The notes: generated by a model not told the origin, from the sequence alone. A DNA stretch of 9,972 nt from CAIUPE01 sp046092445 (GCA_046092445.1 JBJTDR010000039.1:1-9972), one strand, 5' to 3'; shown: positions 1-6,861, counted from the first letter of the stretch. Numbers and translations: made by a program.

Positions 1-1104
1 CCGGAATTCGTCAACATGAGGCAGAATTGCCCGGATACCGCTGGCGCGGGCTTCAAAGCCGTCAAAGCGTAAGAGGGGGTTGAGCCAGACGAGCTTGTGG
101 CAGGAGCGGTGCAGGCGATCGATTTCCAGCCGTAATTCATCCGTATCATCGCGTTCCAGTCCGTCTGTGAACAAAAGGACGGTTGCGCCTTGGCCGAGAA
201 CGCGGCGGGACCACTCCCGATTGAACCGATGCAAACTCGTGCCTATACGGGTGCCGCCAGACCAATCTTGCACTTGGGACGAGCACAGGGCGAGCGCTTC
301 ATCCGGATCGCGATGGCGGAGTGAGCGGGATACATTGGTCAAACGGGTGCCGAACAAGAATGTGTGAACACGCCGCCTCTTGTCGGTAAGTGCATGAATA
401 AAATGAAGAAATAGCCGCGTATAGTCCGCCATTGAACCGGAAATGTCGCAGATGGCGACGAGTGGCGGTGGCTTTTCAACAGGCGCACGCCATGCGAGGT
501 CGATCGCGGCGCCGCCATTTCTCAGCGAGCGGCGAAAGGTGCGGCGTGTATCGATCATTTTTCCTTGGGTCGAGGCAACCAGACGGCGGGTTTTTCGGCG
601 GTCATCGGGCAGTTCGAGACGATCAATGAGGCGGCGGGCTTTGGCGATTTCCTCGGCCGTCATCTGCGCAAAATCCTTGCTTTGAAGGACTTCCCGCTCG
701 GAAATGGTCAATCTGGCTGAAAACTCGACTTCTTCCTCCTCCGGAGGTGGTACGTCCGGCTTGGTTTTCAGGAGTGCTTCGGCTGCACGAAGGGCACCGG
801 CTTCCTTCTTCTGGGGCTTGTCATCCTTGGCGACGGGAGAGAAGGGGGAGAGCGTGGCTATAATCTTCTCGATTAGGGCCTTTCTGCGCCAAAAAATTCG
901 GAAAGCTTGATCAAAAACCTCGGAATGTTCATGTTTTTTGACAAAAATAGCGTGGAGCGTCCAGTAAAAGTCGACGCGGGTGCCGATATGGGCCGCTTCA
1001 ACAGCCTCTACCGCGTCGATGATTGCTCCTGGGCCGACCGGAAGCCCGGCGTCGCGCAAAGCGCGAGCAAAATAGGTAATGTTTTCAGATAGTTTTCCGG
1101 TCAT
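1..1104 (-). CDS. coxE: CoxE-like VWA domain protein, 3'-truncated by window edge
   Basis: I translated this frame by hand. It stays open for 368 codons from ATG at 1104 to the window edge, so the C-terminus is missing; CoxE-type proteins are usually about 400 residues, so little is lost. Residues 1-200 are a charged helical region with an acidic stretch near 121-127. Residues about 215-368 form a von Willebrand factor A domain with a complete metal-ion-dependent adhesion site: DISGS at 220-224, Thr285 in SGGTRIG, and Asp314 in FTDG. CoxE proteins work with a MoxR AAA+ ATPase to mature or activate a metalloenzyme, classically the Mo-Cu CO dehydrogenase. The gene follows the ATPase gene by 18 nt, so they are surely cotranscribed. 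A GAGGA about 12 nt before the ATG is a rather distant ribosome binding site. The family assignment is secure. The substrate is not visible, because whatever follows lies off the left edge. Confidence 0.9.
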   Translation of the reverse strand, partial: MTGKLSENITYFARALRDAGLPVGPGAIIDAVEAVEAAHIGTRVDFYWTLHAIFVKKHEHSEVFDQAFRIFWRRKALIEKIIATLSPFSPVAKDDKPQKKEAGALRAAEALLKTKPDVPPPEEEEVEFSARLTISEREVLQSKDFAQMTAEEIAKARRLIDRLELPDDRRKTRRLVASTQGKMIDTRRTFRRSLRNGGAAIDLAWRAPVEKPPPLVAICDISGSMADYTRLFLHFIHALTDKRRRVHTFLFGTRLTNVSRSLRHRDPDEALALCSSQVQDWSGGTRIGTSLHRFNREWSRRVLGQGATVLLFTDGLERDDTDELRLEIDRLHRSCHKLVWLNPLLRFDGFEARASGIRAILPHVDEFR

Positions 1105-1122
1105 ATTGAAGTGAGATCCTCG

Positions 1123-2058
1123 TTAAATCCGGACAGCATTGGCGGCTGATTTGACCTCGTCGAGCATGGCTTTCACAGTGGAGCCCTGCATTTTCTGGAT
1201 GTCATCCTGGTACTTCAGAAGCACACCAAGCGTGTCGGAGACGAGGGTCGGATCGAGGGCGACGGCATCAAGTTCGACGAGGGCTGTGGCCCAGTCAAGC
1301 GTTTCGGCGACACCCGGAACCTTGAACAAATCCTGTTTTCGGATGGCTTGGACGAAGGAAACGATCTCGTGGGAGAGTTTTTCAGGCGATTTCGGGGCTT
1401 TTGCACGCAGAATCTCCAACTCGCGCTCGGCATTTGGATAGTCGACCCAGTGATAGAGGCAGCGGCGCTTCAGGGCGTCGTGGATCTCGCGGGTTCGGTT
1501 CGAGGTGAGGATTACGATGGGAGGATAGGGTGCTTTGACGGTACCGAATTCCGGGATAGTGACTTGAAAATCACTTAATATTTCAAGGAGATAAGCCTCG
1601 AATGCTTCGTCGGTTCGGTCGAGCTCGTCGATCAGGAGAACGGGGGGGCCGGCAACGTCCGGTGTCAACGCTTGAAGGAGGGGGCGGCGAACGAGATAGC
1701 GCTCGGAGAAAATGTCCTGCTCGAGCTTGGTCCGGTCGACGCCGCCCTCGGCTTCGGAGAGGCGGATGGCCATCATCTGGGCGGCGTAGTTCCACTCGTA
1801 GACGGAGGAGGAGACATCTAGTCCTTCGTAGCATTGAAGGCGAATAAGTGAGCGATTCAATGTACTTGCGAGGACTTTTGCAATCTCGGTTTTGCCTACG
1901 CCGGCCTCGCCTTCAAGGAGGATGGGGCGGCCCATTTTGATGGCCAGGAAGAGAACGGTCGAGAGGGAACGATCAGGGATGTAATCGCCGCTCCGGAGCA
2001 GATCCTGCATGGCATCAATGGAGTTCGGCGGGGAGATCATCGTCATGTCGTTATCCAT
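1123..2058 (-). CDS. coxD: MoxR-family AAA+ ATPase, CoxD-like
   Basis: This encodes a 311-residue MoxR-type AAA+ ATPase when counted from ATG at 2058. Walker A is GEAGVGKT at 50-57, Walker B is LLIDELD at 141-147, sensor 1 is Asn187 in LTSNRTR, and a KRR (197-199) supplies the likely arginine finger. The 'SIDAM..LL...YIPDRSLSTVLFLA' style of N-terminus is typical of CoxD-like proteins. Known role: ATP-driven chaperone acting with a VWA partner (here the CoxE-like gene 18 nt downstream) in metal-centre assembly or enzyme activation. The frame also offers an upstream TTG at 2085, which would add nine residues. I prefer ATG 2058 because it is a standard codon and because the stop of a small upstream frame overlaps it (ATGGATAA), but neither start has a strong ribosome binding site. 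A 237-nt spacer with palindromes separates it from acoC, so it probably has its own promoter. Confidence 0.9.
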   Translation of the reverse strand: MDNDMTMISPPNSIDAMQDLLRSGDYIPDRSLSTVLFLAIKMGRPILLEGEAGVGKTEIAKVLASTLNRSLIRLQCYEGLDVSSSVYEWNYAAQMMAIRLSEAEGGVDRTKLEQDIFSERYLVRRPLLQALTPDVAGPPVLLIDELDRTDEAFEAYLLEILSDFQVTIPEFGTVKAPYPPIVILTSNRTREIHDALKRRCLYHWVDYPNAERELEILRAKAPKSPEKLSHEIVSFVQAIRKQDLFKVPGVAETLDWATALVELDAVALDPTLVSDTLGVLLKYQDDIQKMQGSTVKAMLDEVKSAANAVRI

Positions 2059-2179
2059 AAATAATTGATAAAGCTTGGTTTTCAAGAGGCTTATCCGACG
2101 TCATCGACATGATGGAAGCGTGAAGCGGATCGAGTTCCCAACGTCTTGCCACCGAATTCAGGCGCCGTAAAGGCATTGC

Positions 2180-2191
2180 TCCAACGTTGGA
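2180..2191. promoter_or_regulatory. 12-bp palindrome TCCAACGTTGGA, copy 1, with extra half-site
   Basis: Perfect palindrome, 121 nt before the preferred ATPase start. On the minus strand an additional half-site TCCAACG (2195-2201) precedes it by 3 nt, giving a half-site plus full-site arrangement. A degenerate match, CCAACGT, occurs at 2138-2144, closer to the gene. The arrangement suggests an operator cluster controlling the coxD-coxE-like genes. This is an inference from symmetry and repetition only. Confidence 0.55.
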
Positions 2192-2220
2192 CCGCGTTGG
2201 ATGGTAACAGCATGGAAAAG

Positions 2221-2262
2221 GGGCGGTAACAGAGGCAGGATGTCCACCCCTTATTACCGCCC
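2221..2262 (-). terminator. Inverted repeat GGGCGGTAA/TTACCGCCC, possible acoC terminator
   Basis: A 9-bp perfect inverted repeat has arms at 2221-2229 and 2254-2262 and a 24-nt loop. On the minus strand it lies 33 nt beyond the acoC stop and is followed by CTTTTCC, so it could be a weak intrinsic terminator of the aco operon. The long loop and short T-run make this uncertain. The arms could instead be a binding site, since the repeat sits between the two TCCAACGTTGGA palindromes. Confidence 0.4.
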
Positions 2263-2267
2263 TTGTC

Positions 2268-2279
2268 TCCAACGTTGGA
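2268..2279. repeat. 12-bp palindrome TCCAACGTTGGA, copy 2 (acoC-proximal)
   Basis: This perfect 12-bp palindrome is identical to the copy at 2180-2191, with centres 88 bp apart. It lies 17 nt beyond the acoC stop codon. Two exact copies in one intergenic region look like operator sites for a dimeric DNA-binding protein. The regulator is not in the window and I cannot assign its family. Confidence 0.6.
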
Positions 2280-2295
2280 ATTTGCGGTTTCCGAT

Positions 2296-3408
2296 CTAGT
2301 GAATGTGCTCGGAAATCAGCTTGTTTGTCTCTTTGGATTTCTCCATCTGGACCATGTGGCCGGCGTCACCCATGACGTGGACACTGGCTTTGCCCTTCAG
2401 GGTCTCGGTGTGTGCCGCCGGGATGATGTGATCGTCTGTGCCATGAATGGCGAGGATCGGAACACCGGACGCCGCGGCGGCATCGCCCAGCTTTTCTGCC
2501 TGATGGCCGCCCTTAAAGACGGTGTCAGCCAGATGACGCAGAACGCCGGTCACATTGTCGAGACGTTTGAACTTTAGGATGTCGTCGATCATCTGGCGCC
2601 CGACGAGCGAGCGGTCGAAGAACAGCTCCTCAAGAAACGGCTTGATCTCGCGCCGGGACTCGGAGCCGATGAAGCCGTCAATGTAGCCCATGTTGATCTC
2701 GTTGCCGAGACCTGCCGAGCCGATCAGGGTGATGGTCTTCACCCGCTTCGGTGCGGTGATCGCTGTCTTCATGGCGATCGCGCCGCCGAGCGAATGGCCG
2801 ACGAGATTGGCCGAGTCGATGGAAAGCGCGTCCATGAACTCCAGCACGAACTTTGACAGTCCGGCCAAAGAGGCATCGGTCAGGGATTTGACCGAGCGTC
2901 CATGGCCGGGAAGATCGACCGCATAGACAGTATGGCTTTCTGCCAAGGTATTGACGTTGAACAACCAATTGTCGAGATCGCCACCGAAGCCGTGAATGAG
3001 GAGAAGAGTTTTGCCGCCATTGCCATATCTTGCGTAGCGGACCGTGCCGATCGGCAGGTCGATATACTCATAGGCGTCTTTCTCGGCTTCACCCTCCTCG
3101 TCGACAGCCGGCGGAACATAGCTTGCCAGAAACGCGTCGATCTCTGAATCGCTCACTGAGTCGTCGGCGATCACAGCGAGGAGTTGCTTGACCGGATAGA
3201 CGGTATCAGCTTCGCCAACGATGCGGCGAAGGGTCCCGGCTTCGGTTGCCTCAACCGCGCTGGCGATCTTTTCCGTCTCGATTTCGAGAAGTTCATCCCC
3301 GACATTGATCTTTGCACCTTCTTCGGCAAACCATTTGACGACCTTGCCTTCCGACATCGAGAGACCCCATTTGGGCATCACGACCATCTTGATCCGAGTG
3401 TCTGACAT
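2296..3408 (-). CDS. acoC: Acetoin dehydrogenase E2 (lipoyl domain + alpha/beta hydrolase)
   Basis: This 370-residue E2 component of the acetoin dehydrogenase complex accepts the acetyl unit released from acetoin by E1 and passes it to CoA, giving acetyl-CoA. Residues 5-82 form a biotinyl/lipoyl domain in which IETEKIAS carries the lipoylated Lys47. A linker at about 83-115 follows, rich in acidic residues and Ala/Pro. Residues about 120-370 form an alpha/beta-hydrolase fold with HGFGG at 139-143, the nucleophile elbow GHSLGG at 204-209 (Ser206), an acidic residue at 325/326 and His351 in GDAGHM. This domain order and length match AcoC of known acetoin operons. They do not match pyruvate dehydrogenase E2, because no catalytic HxxxDG acyltransferase motif and no obvious E3-binding domain are seen. 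The start is 16 nt after acoB, with AAGGG about 10 nt before the ATG. It is the last gene of the operon. Confidence 0.93.
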   Translation of the reverse strand: MSDTRIKMVVMPKWGLSMSEGKVVKWFAEEGAKINVGDELLEIETEKIASAVEATEAGTLRRIVGEADTVYPVKQLLAVIADDSVSDSEIDAFLASYVPPAVDEEGEAEKDAYEYIDLPIGTVRYARYGNGGKTLLLIHGFGGDLDNWLFNVNTLAESHTVYAVDLPGHGRSVKSLTDASLAGLSKFVLEFMDALSIDSANLVGHSLGGAIAMKTAITAPKRVKTITLIGSAGLGNEINMGYIDGFIGSESRREIKPFLEELFFDRSLVGRQMIDDILKFKRLDNVTGVLRHLADTVFKGGHQAEKLGDAAAASGVPILAIHGTDDHIIPAAHTETLKGKASVHVMGDAGHMVQMEKSKETNKLISEHIH

Positions 3409-3424
3409 TATGAGGTACCCTTGA

Positions 3425-4432
3425 TTACTTCATCGTTCCACGGACGGCTTCAGCGATTGCCGATGCGCTCGGGATATAGAGATCTTCGAGCGCCGGCGAG
3501 AAGGGAACCGGGGTGTGCGGCGCTGTAATTGCCCGCGGAGCCGATTTCATAGCCTTGAAAGCATGCTCCGTCACGCTTGCGATCACATCGGACGCAATCG
3601 AGCAGCGTGGATTGGCTTCGTCCACTGCGACCAATCGGCCGGTTTTCTCGACTGATTCAACCACCGTGTCGAGATCGATCGGTGAGAGCGTCCGGAGATC
3701 GATGACTTCAACGTCGATTTTTTCTTTCGCCAGGGTTTCCGCCGCTTCAAGTGCGCGGTGAACCATGAGGCCGTAGGACACAATCGTCGCGCTCTTGCCT
3801 TCCCGCGAGATTGCCGCTTCGCCGAACGGGATCGTGTAGGATTCCGCAGGCACATCCGCGGCATGCGTGTAAAGGTTCTTGTGCTCGCAGAAGATCACGG
3901 GATCATTGTCGCGGATCGACTGGATCAAGAGGCCCTTTGCGTCATAGGCGTTCGACGGACAGACTACCTTCAAGCCCGGAATATGGGTGAAGAGCGGGGT
4001 CAGCATTTGCGAATGCTGCGCAGCCGCCCGGAACCCGCCGCCGACCATGCCGCGAATAACGACCGGCGTTTCCGCTTTACCACCGAACATGTATTTGAAT
4101 TTTGCTGCCTGGTTGAAAATCTGGTCGAAGCAGACGCCCATGAAGTCCATGAACATCAGTTCGGCTACGGGGCGCATTCCGCACGCTGCCGCGCCGATAG
4201 CAGCCCCGATATAGGCGGATTCAGACAGCGGTGTGTCCATGACGCGGTTTGCGCCATGTTTTCCGATGAGCCCCTTCGTAACGCCGAGGGCGCCGCCCCA
4301 GGCATCCTGTTCACCCTGCGCGCCCGCGCCGCCCGCGATATCTTCACCCATCAGGATAACGGTCGGGTCGCGCCGCATTTCGAGGTCCAATGCCTCGTTG
4401 ATAGCGTCTTTCATGCTTAAATTTCGTGCCAT
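3425..4432 (-). CDS. acoB: Acetoin dehydrogenase E1 beta subunit
   Basis: This 335-residue E1 beta subunit of the thiamine-diphosphate-dependent acetoin:DCPIP oxidoreductase pairs with AcoA to form the alpha2beta2 E1 that cleaves acetoin. It has the transketolase-like pyrimidine-binding domain (about residues 4-180), with the conserved glutamate in TPLSE (Glu71) that activates the cofactor and the active-site histidine in AQHSQ (138-142). The C-terminal transketolase domain runs from about 195 to 330 and contains 'VSYG' and 'DLRTLSPID'. The length is normal for the family. A GAAGGA about 9 nt before the ATG supports the start, 40 nt after acoA. The sequence alone resembles pyruvate dehydrogenase E1 beta; the acetoin assignment rests on the acoX and acoC neighbours. 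Confidence 0.93.
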   Translation of the reverse strand: MARNLSMKDAINEALDLEMRRDPTVILMGEDIAGGAGAQGEQDAWGGALGVTKGLIGKHGANRVMDTPLSESAYIGAAIGAAACGMRPVAELMFMDFMGVCFDQIFNQAAKFKYMFGGKAETPVVIRGMVGGGFRAAAQHSQMLTPLFTHIPGLKVVCPSNAYDAKGLLIQSIRDNDPVIFCEHKNLYTHAADVPAESYTIPFGEAAISREGKSATIVSYGLMVHRALEAAETLAKEKIDVEVIDLRTLSPIDLDTVVESVEKTGRLVAVDEANPRCSIASDVIASVTEHAFKAMKSAPRAITAPHTPVPFSPALEDLYIPSASAIAEAVRGTMK

Positions 4433-4472
4433 TATATCAATCCTTCAATTTGTATACTGCGATAGGTCCTGC

Positions 4473-5456
4473 TCAGTAGCTGACATAAACGTCGGTCAAC
4501 AGTTCCCTGGCCGCAGGCAACGGATCCTTCTTGGCCTTCTGGACCGCTTCTTCGATTTCACGCATGATTTCGTTGTCGATCTTGTCGAATTCCGTCTCTG
4601 AAATGACACCTGCACCGCCGACTCTGCTTCGGAAGATTTTGATGCAATCCTTGTTGGCACGGTTCTCTTCATTTTCGCCCTTAGCGCGGTAGGTCTGGGC
4701 ATCGCCTTCGAAATGGCCGAAGAAGCGGACCATCTTACACTCGAGGAAGGCGGGACCACCGCCCTCACGCGCACGCCTGATAATTTCACCGGCAGCTTCG
4801 TGGACGGCGAAGAAATCGGTTCCGTCGACGGTGACGCCCGGAATGCCGAAGCCTGCCGCGCGGTCGATATATGAGTCGACGGCAACGGCATAATCAATCG
4901 AGGTCGATTCCGCATATCCGTTATTCTCGACGACAAAGATCACCGGAAGGTTCCAGACCGCCGCAAGGTTCATGCTCTCGAGCACTGTGCCCTGATTCGA
5001 TGCGCCGTCGCCGAAAAAGGTGATGCCAACGCCACCGTCGCCACGATATTTTGACGCGAGTGCTGCGCCGCAAATCAAAGGTGCGCCGGCACCAAGAATG
5101 CCGTTAGCACCCATCATGCCTTTCGAGAGATCGGCAATGTGCATTGAGCCGCCCTTGCCGCGGCAGGAGCCCGTCGCCTTGCCGTAAATCTCGGCCATCA
5201 TGCTGTTGATATCGACGCCCTTAGCGATGCAATGCCCGTGGCCGCGATGGGTCGATGCAATCCGGTCCTTGTCTTCGAGATGCATCATGATGCCGGTGCC
5301 CGAGGCTTCCTCGCCGGCATAAAGATGCACGAAGCCCGGAATGTCGCCCTTGGCGAATTCGACGTGAAGCCGCTCTTCGAACTCGCGGATTCTCTTCATC
5401 TTCGTATATGCTTCCAGAAGTTTTTCCTTTGGAAGCGGGAACGGATTGTTGGTCAT
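4473..5456 (-). CDS. acoA: Acetoin dehydrogenase E1 alpha subunit
   Basis: This 327-residue thiamine-diphosphate-binding E1 alpha subunit of the acetoin-cleaving complex carries the cofactor-binding motif GDGASNQG...ENN from 149 to 179: GDG binds Mg/diphosphate and the NN pair closes the motif. Upstream lie the histidine-rich loop HRGHGH (70-75) and GKGGSMH (100-106), conserved across E1 alpha proteins. The substrate class, acetoin rather than pyruvate, is inferred from the acoX-A-B-C order. A perfect AGGAGG seven bases before the ATG fixes the start and predicts strong translation. The gap to acoX is 22 nt. No truncation or missing key residue is seen. Confidence 0.94.
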   Translation of the reverse strand: MTNNPFPLPKEKLLEAYTKMKRIREFEERLHVEFAKGDIPGFVHLYAGEEASGTGIMMHLEDKDRIASTHRGHGHCIAKGVDINSMMAEIYGKATGSCRGKGGSMHIADLSKGMMGANGILGAGAPLICGAALASKYRGDGGVGITFFGDGASNQGTVLESMNLAAVWNLPVIFVVENNGYAESTSIDYAVAVDSYIDRAAGFGIPGVTVDGTDFFAVHEAAGEIIRRAREGGGPAFLECKMVRFFGHFEGDAQTYRAKGENEENRANKDCIKIFRSRVGGAGVISETEFDKIDNEIMREIEEAVQKAKKDPLPAARELLTDVYVSY

Positions 5457-5478
5457 CGATATTCCTCCTGTTTGATAG

Positions 5479-6522
5479 TTATCGGCCCGGTCCGGTGATT
5501 GCGGAGCTTGTTCGCATCAAGCCGTTTCTGGACGCATACTGCATCACGGCAGACACGTTAATCGTTCTGAACGCATTATTGACAAGCGATATCGACACAT
5601 CGTCCGACTGATCGAAAGCCAGTTCGCGCTCTCCGTCAAGCGCGATTGTGCCCGCTGGCAAATCAAGCTTCGCCGGAACGCCGGCTTTCAGTCTTCGCCA
5701 CGAGCCGATGCCGATGGGACCGATAATGCCCGGAGCGAAGGGGACTTTAAGAATTGTCCTCGCTTCATGGATTGGGACGATTTTGACTGCGAGGCCGTCA
5801 GGATCGTCCCGGTTTACCGGTTCAAGCAATCCTGCAATCGCCGACATGCCGATGACTTCGGGGTCGGAGAAGGTGACATAGAGTTCGCGGAAATTCTCCG
5901 GCTTCCAGAGCGCTTTTGCACCGACGAAGCGCTCGGTGACAATGGCGACATCCACGATCGCGATGTCACGGACTGCTTCGCCGATCCCGATGTCGATGCG
6001 CTTGTTCGATTGAAAGGCGACGTTGGCCGGGATTTTTCCGCTGACGGCCAGGCCGGTTGCAAGGCCTGTGATCGTCGGTTCGCGATGTTCGGGGAATGCG
6101 TTGTTGGTGCCCGTTGAAATGCCTGAAATCGGAATGTCCCCGCATTGCGAGACAACAGCACGGTGCGTGCCGTCACCACCCAGAACGACGATGGCTACGC
6201 AACCGGCCTCGCGCATTTTCCGGGTTGCGAGCAAGGTGTCTTCAACTGTCGACGTGATATCCATCCGGATATGGTCCAGTTGCGGGAAGATATCTTCCTT
6301 CAGATTGGCTGCGCGCTCATAGGCCCGCGTGATGTGGCGGCGGATCCCGCTCTTCTCCGGCATCATCAGCACATTGGTGATCCCGCAGGAAGCCAGAGCC
6401 GAGAGAACGCGCAAGACAATATTGGCGCGATCCGTGACCTGAAGTGTCGAAGCATTCGCTACCACGCGCCGGATGTCGCTTGCTGACACGGGGTTTGCGA
6501 TAATTCCTACGAGCGGAGCCAT
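5479..6522 (-). CDS. acoX: AcoX, NAD-kinase-like protein of acetoin operon
   Basis: This 347-residue member of the ATP-NAD kinase superfamily has the length and motif style of AcoX, encoded first in acoXABC operons. The N-terminal GIIANPVSASDIRR (6-19) is the typical AcoX version of the NP-x-S/A-G phosphate loop. VLGGDGTHR at 113-121 is the GGDGT motif of diacylglycerol/NAD kinases, and STGTNN at 136-141 is the second nucleotide-binding motif. Biochemical function in acetoin catabolism is unproven in the literature I know. The start at 6522 is well bounded because an in-frame TGA lies only 9 nt upstream. The ribosome binding site is poor (only GAG), unlike acoA's, so AcoX may be made at lower levels than AcoA. 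It is the first gene of the operon, with acoA 22 nt downstream. Confidence 0.92.
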   Translation of the reverse strand: MAPLVGIIANPVSASDIRRVVANASTLQVTDRANIVLRVLSALASCGITNVLMMPEKSGIRRHITRAYERAANLKEDIFPQLDHIRMDITSTVEDTLLATRKMREAGCVAIVVLGGDGTHRAVVSQCGDIPISGISTGTNNAFPEHREPTITGLATGLAVSGKIPANVAFQSNKRIDIGIGEAVRDIAIVDVAIVTERFVGAKALWKPENFRELYVTFSDPEVIGMSAIAGLLEPVNRDDPDGLAVKIVPIHEARTILKVPFAPGIIGPIGIGSWRRLKAGVPAKLDLPAGTIALDGERELAFDQSDDVSISLVNNAFRTINVSAVMQYASRNGLMRTSSAITGPGR

Positions 6523-6565
6523 GCACGCATCTCAAACTACCGTGGAGAGATTGTCGAAGGGTTGG

Positions 6566-6580
6566 GCAAAGAGTGTGTCA
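6566..6580 (-). promoter_or_regulatory. Candidate sigma-54 -24/-12 promoter for acoXABC
   Basis: On the minus strand the sequence TGACAC-N5-TTGC has the correct sigma-54 spacing. It departs from TGGCAC at the second G of the -24 pair, normally nearly invariant. Transcription would start near 6554, about 32 nt before the acoX ATG, a plausible leader. Acetoin operons of other proteobacteria are sigma-54/AcoR dependent, which favours it. The base change and its position inside a 30-codon open frame count against it. Confidence 0.35.
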
Positions 6581-6677
6581 TCGGGGAAAGTCTGCAAAAC
6601 ATCTCGTGCAAGGTCAATACGCATCGCTCTGGCAGAAATTGTGTTATCGAGGTGAATACCGAGCAACCGGTGCCTCG

Positions 6678-6692
6678 TGGCACGTATATTGC
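6678..6692 (+). promoter_or_regulatory. Consensus sigma-54 -24/-12 promoter, pointing away from acoX
   Basis: TGGCACG-N4-TTGC matches the sigma-54 consensus at every conserved base, with exact 10-base spacing between the GG and GC pairs. The predicted transcript starts near 6704 and runs rightward, to an AGGAGG at 6737-6742 and an ATG at 6748. A 5-bp inverted repeat, GTGCC-TCGT-GGCAC (6670-6683), overlaps the -24 box. The promoter now serves no intact gene, because the frame behind it is a deletion remnant. Confidence 0.6.
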
Positions 6693-6747
6693 GTTTCATG
6701 ATCCTGTCCGATTGAGGGTGTCTGATGACGGCTATCAGGAGGCGGAA

Positions 6748-6845
6748 ATGAATTTTTTGGCGATGCAACAAGCCCTGCCTTGTCATTCACGCCGGGCACG
6801 ACTCTCGTGATCGACGGAGCGCTGACCAAGGGCGTGCAGCTCTGA
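6748..6845 (+). pseudogene. Short-chain dehydrogenase remnant (C-terminal tail only)
   Basis: The reading frame ending at TGA 6843-6845 gives FTPGTTLVIDGALTKGVQL preceded by NEFFGDATSPALS. This is the unmistakable C-terminus of a short-chain dehydrogenase/reductase (the 'F-TG-T-L-V-DGG' end, here with PGTTLVIDGA). Nothing of the Rossmann core or the YxxxK catalytic motif remains. A start codon at 6748 with AGGAGG five bases before it is one frame off the tail: it reads 20 codons and stops at 6808-6810. The two frames diverge at a run of six T (6753-6758), and one extra T would join them. The simplest reading is a sigma-54-driven dehydrogenase gene that lost its middle by deletion. A diacetyl/acetoin reductase would suit the locus, but the tail alone cannot show that. 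Confidence 0.6.
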
Positions 6846-6861
6846 GCGCAAGTTTGTGACG

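Larger units (their letters stand above)
6523..6861. other. Regulatory region between hydrolase terminator and acoX
   Basis: This long gene-free stretch holds the two oppositely facing sigma-54-like elements, the dehydrogenase remnant, and a near-repeat AGGTCAATAC (6611-6620) / AGGTGAATAC (6650-6659), matching at nine of ten bases. A 30-codon minus-strand frame (ATG near 6624, stop at 6532-6534) ends 9 nt before acoX. It has no good ribosome binding site and I do not call it a gene. The region is where an AcoR-type activator would be expected to bind, but I see no site that I can name. Confidence 0.5.

Noticed and set aside
3758..4420. Long plus-strand open frame of 220 codons opposite acoB
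   Set aside because: It is an antisense shadow of a well-supported E1 beta gene in GC-rich DNA. Its translation is low-complexity and matches no family I know.
6532..6624. 30-codon minus-strand frame just upstream of acoX as a leader peptide
   Set aside because: It has no convincing ribosome binding site, no attenuator-like hairpins between it and acoX, and overlaps the candidate -24/-12 element.
6661..6676. Minus-strand GGCAC..TTGC near 6664-6673 as a sigma-54 promoter for acoX
   Set aside because: The GG and GC pairs are only eight bases apart instead of ten, so the spacing is wrong for sigma-54.
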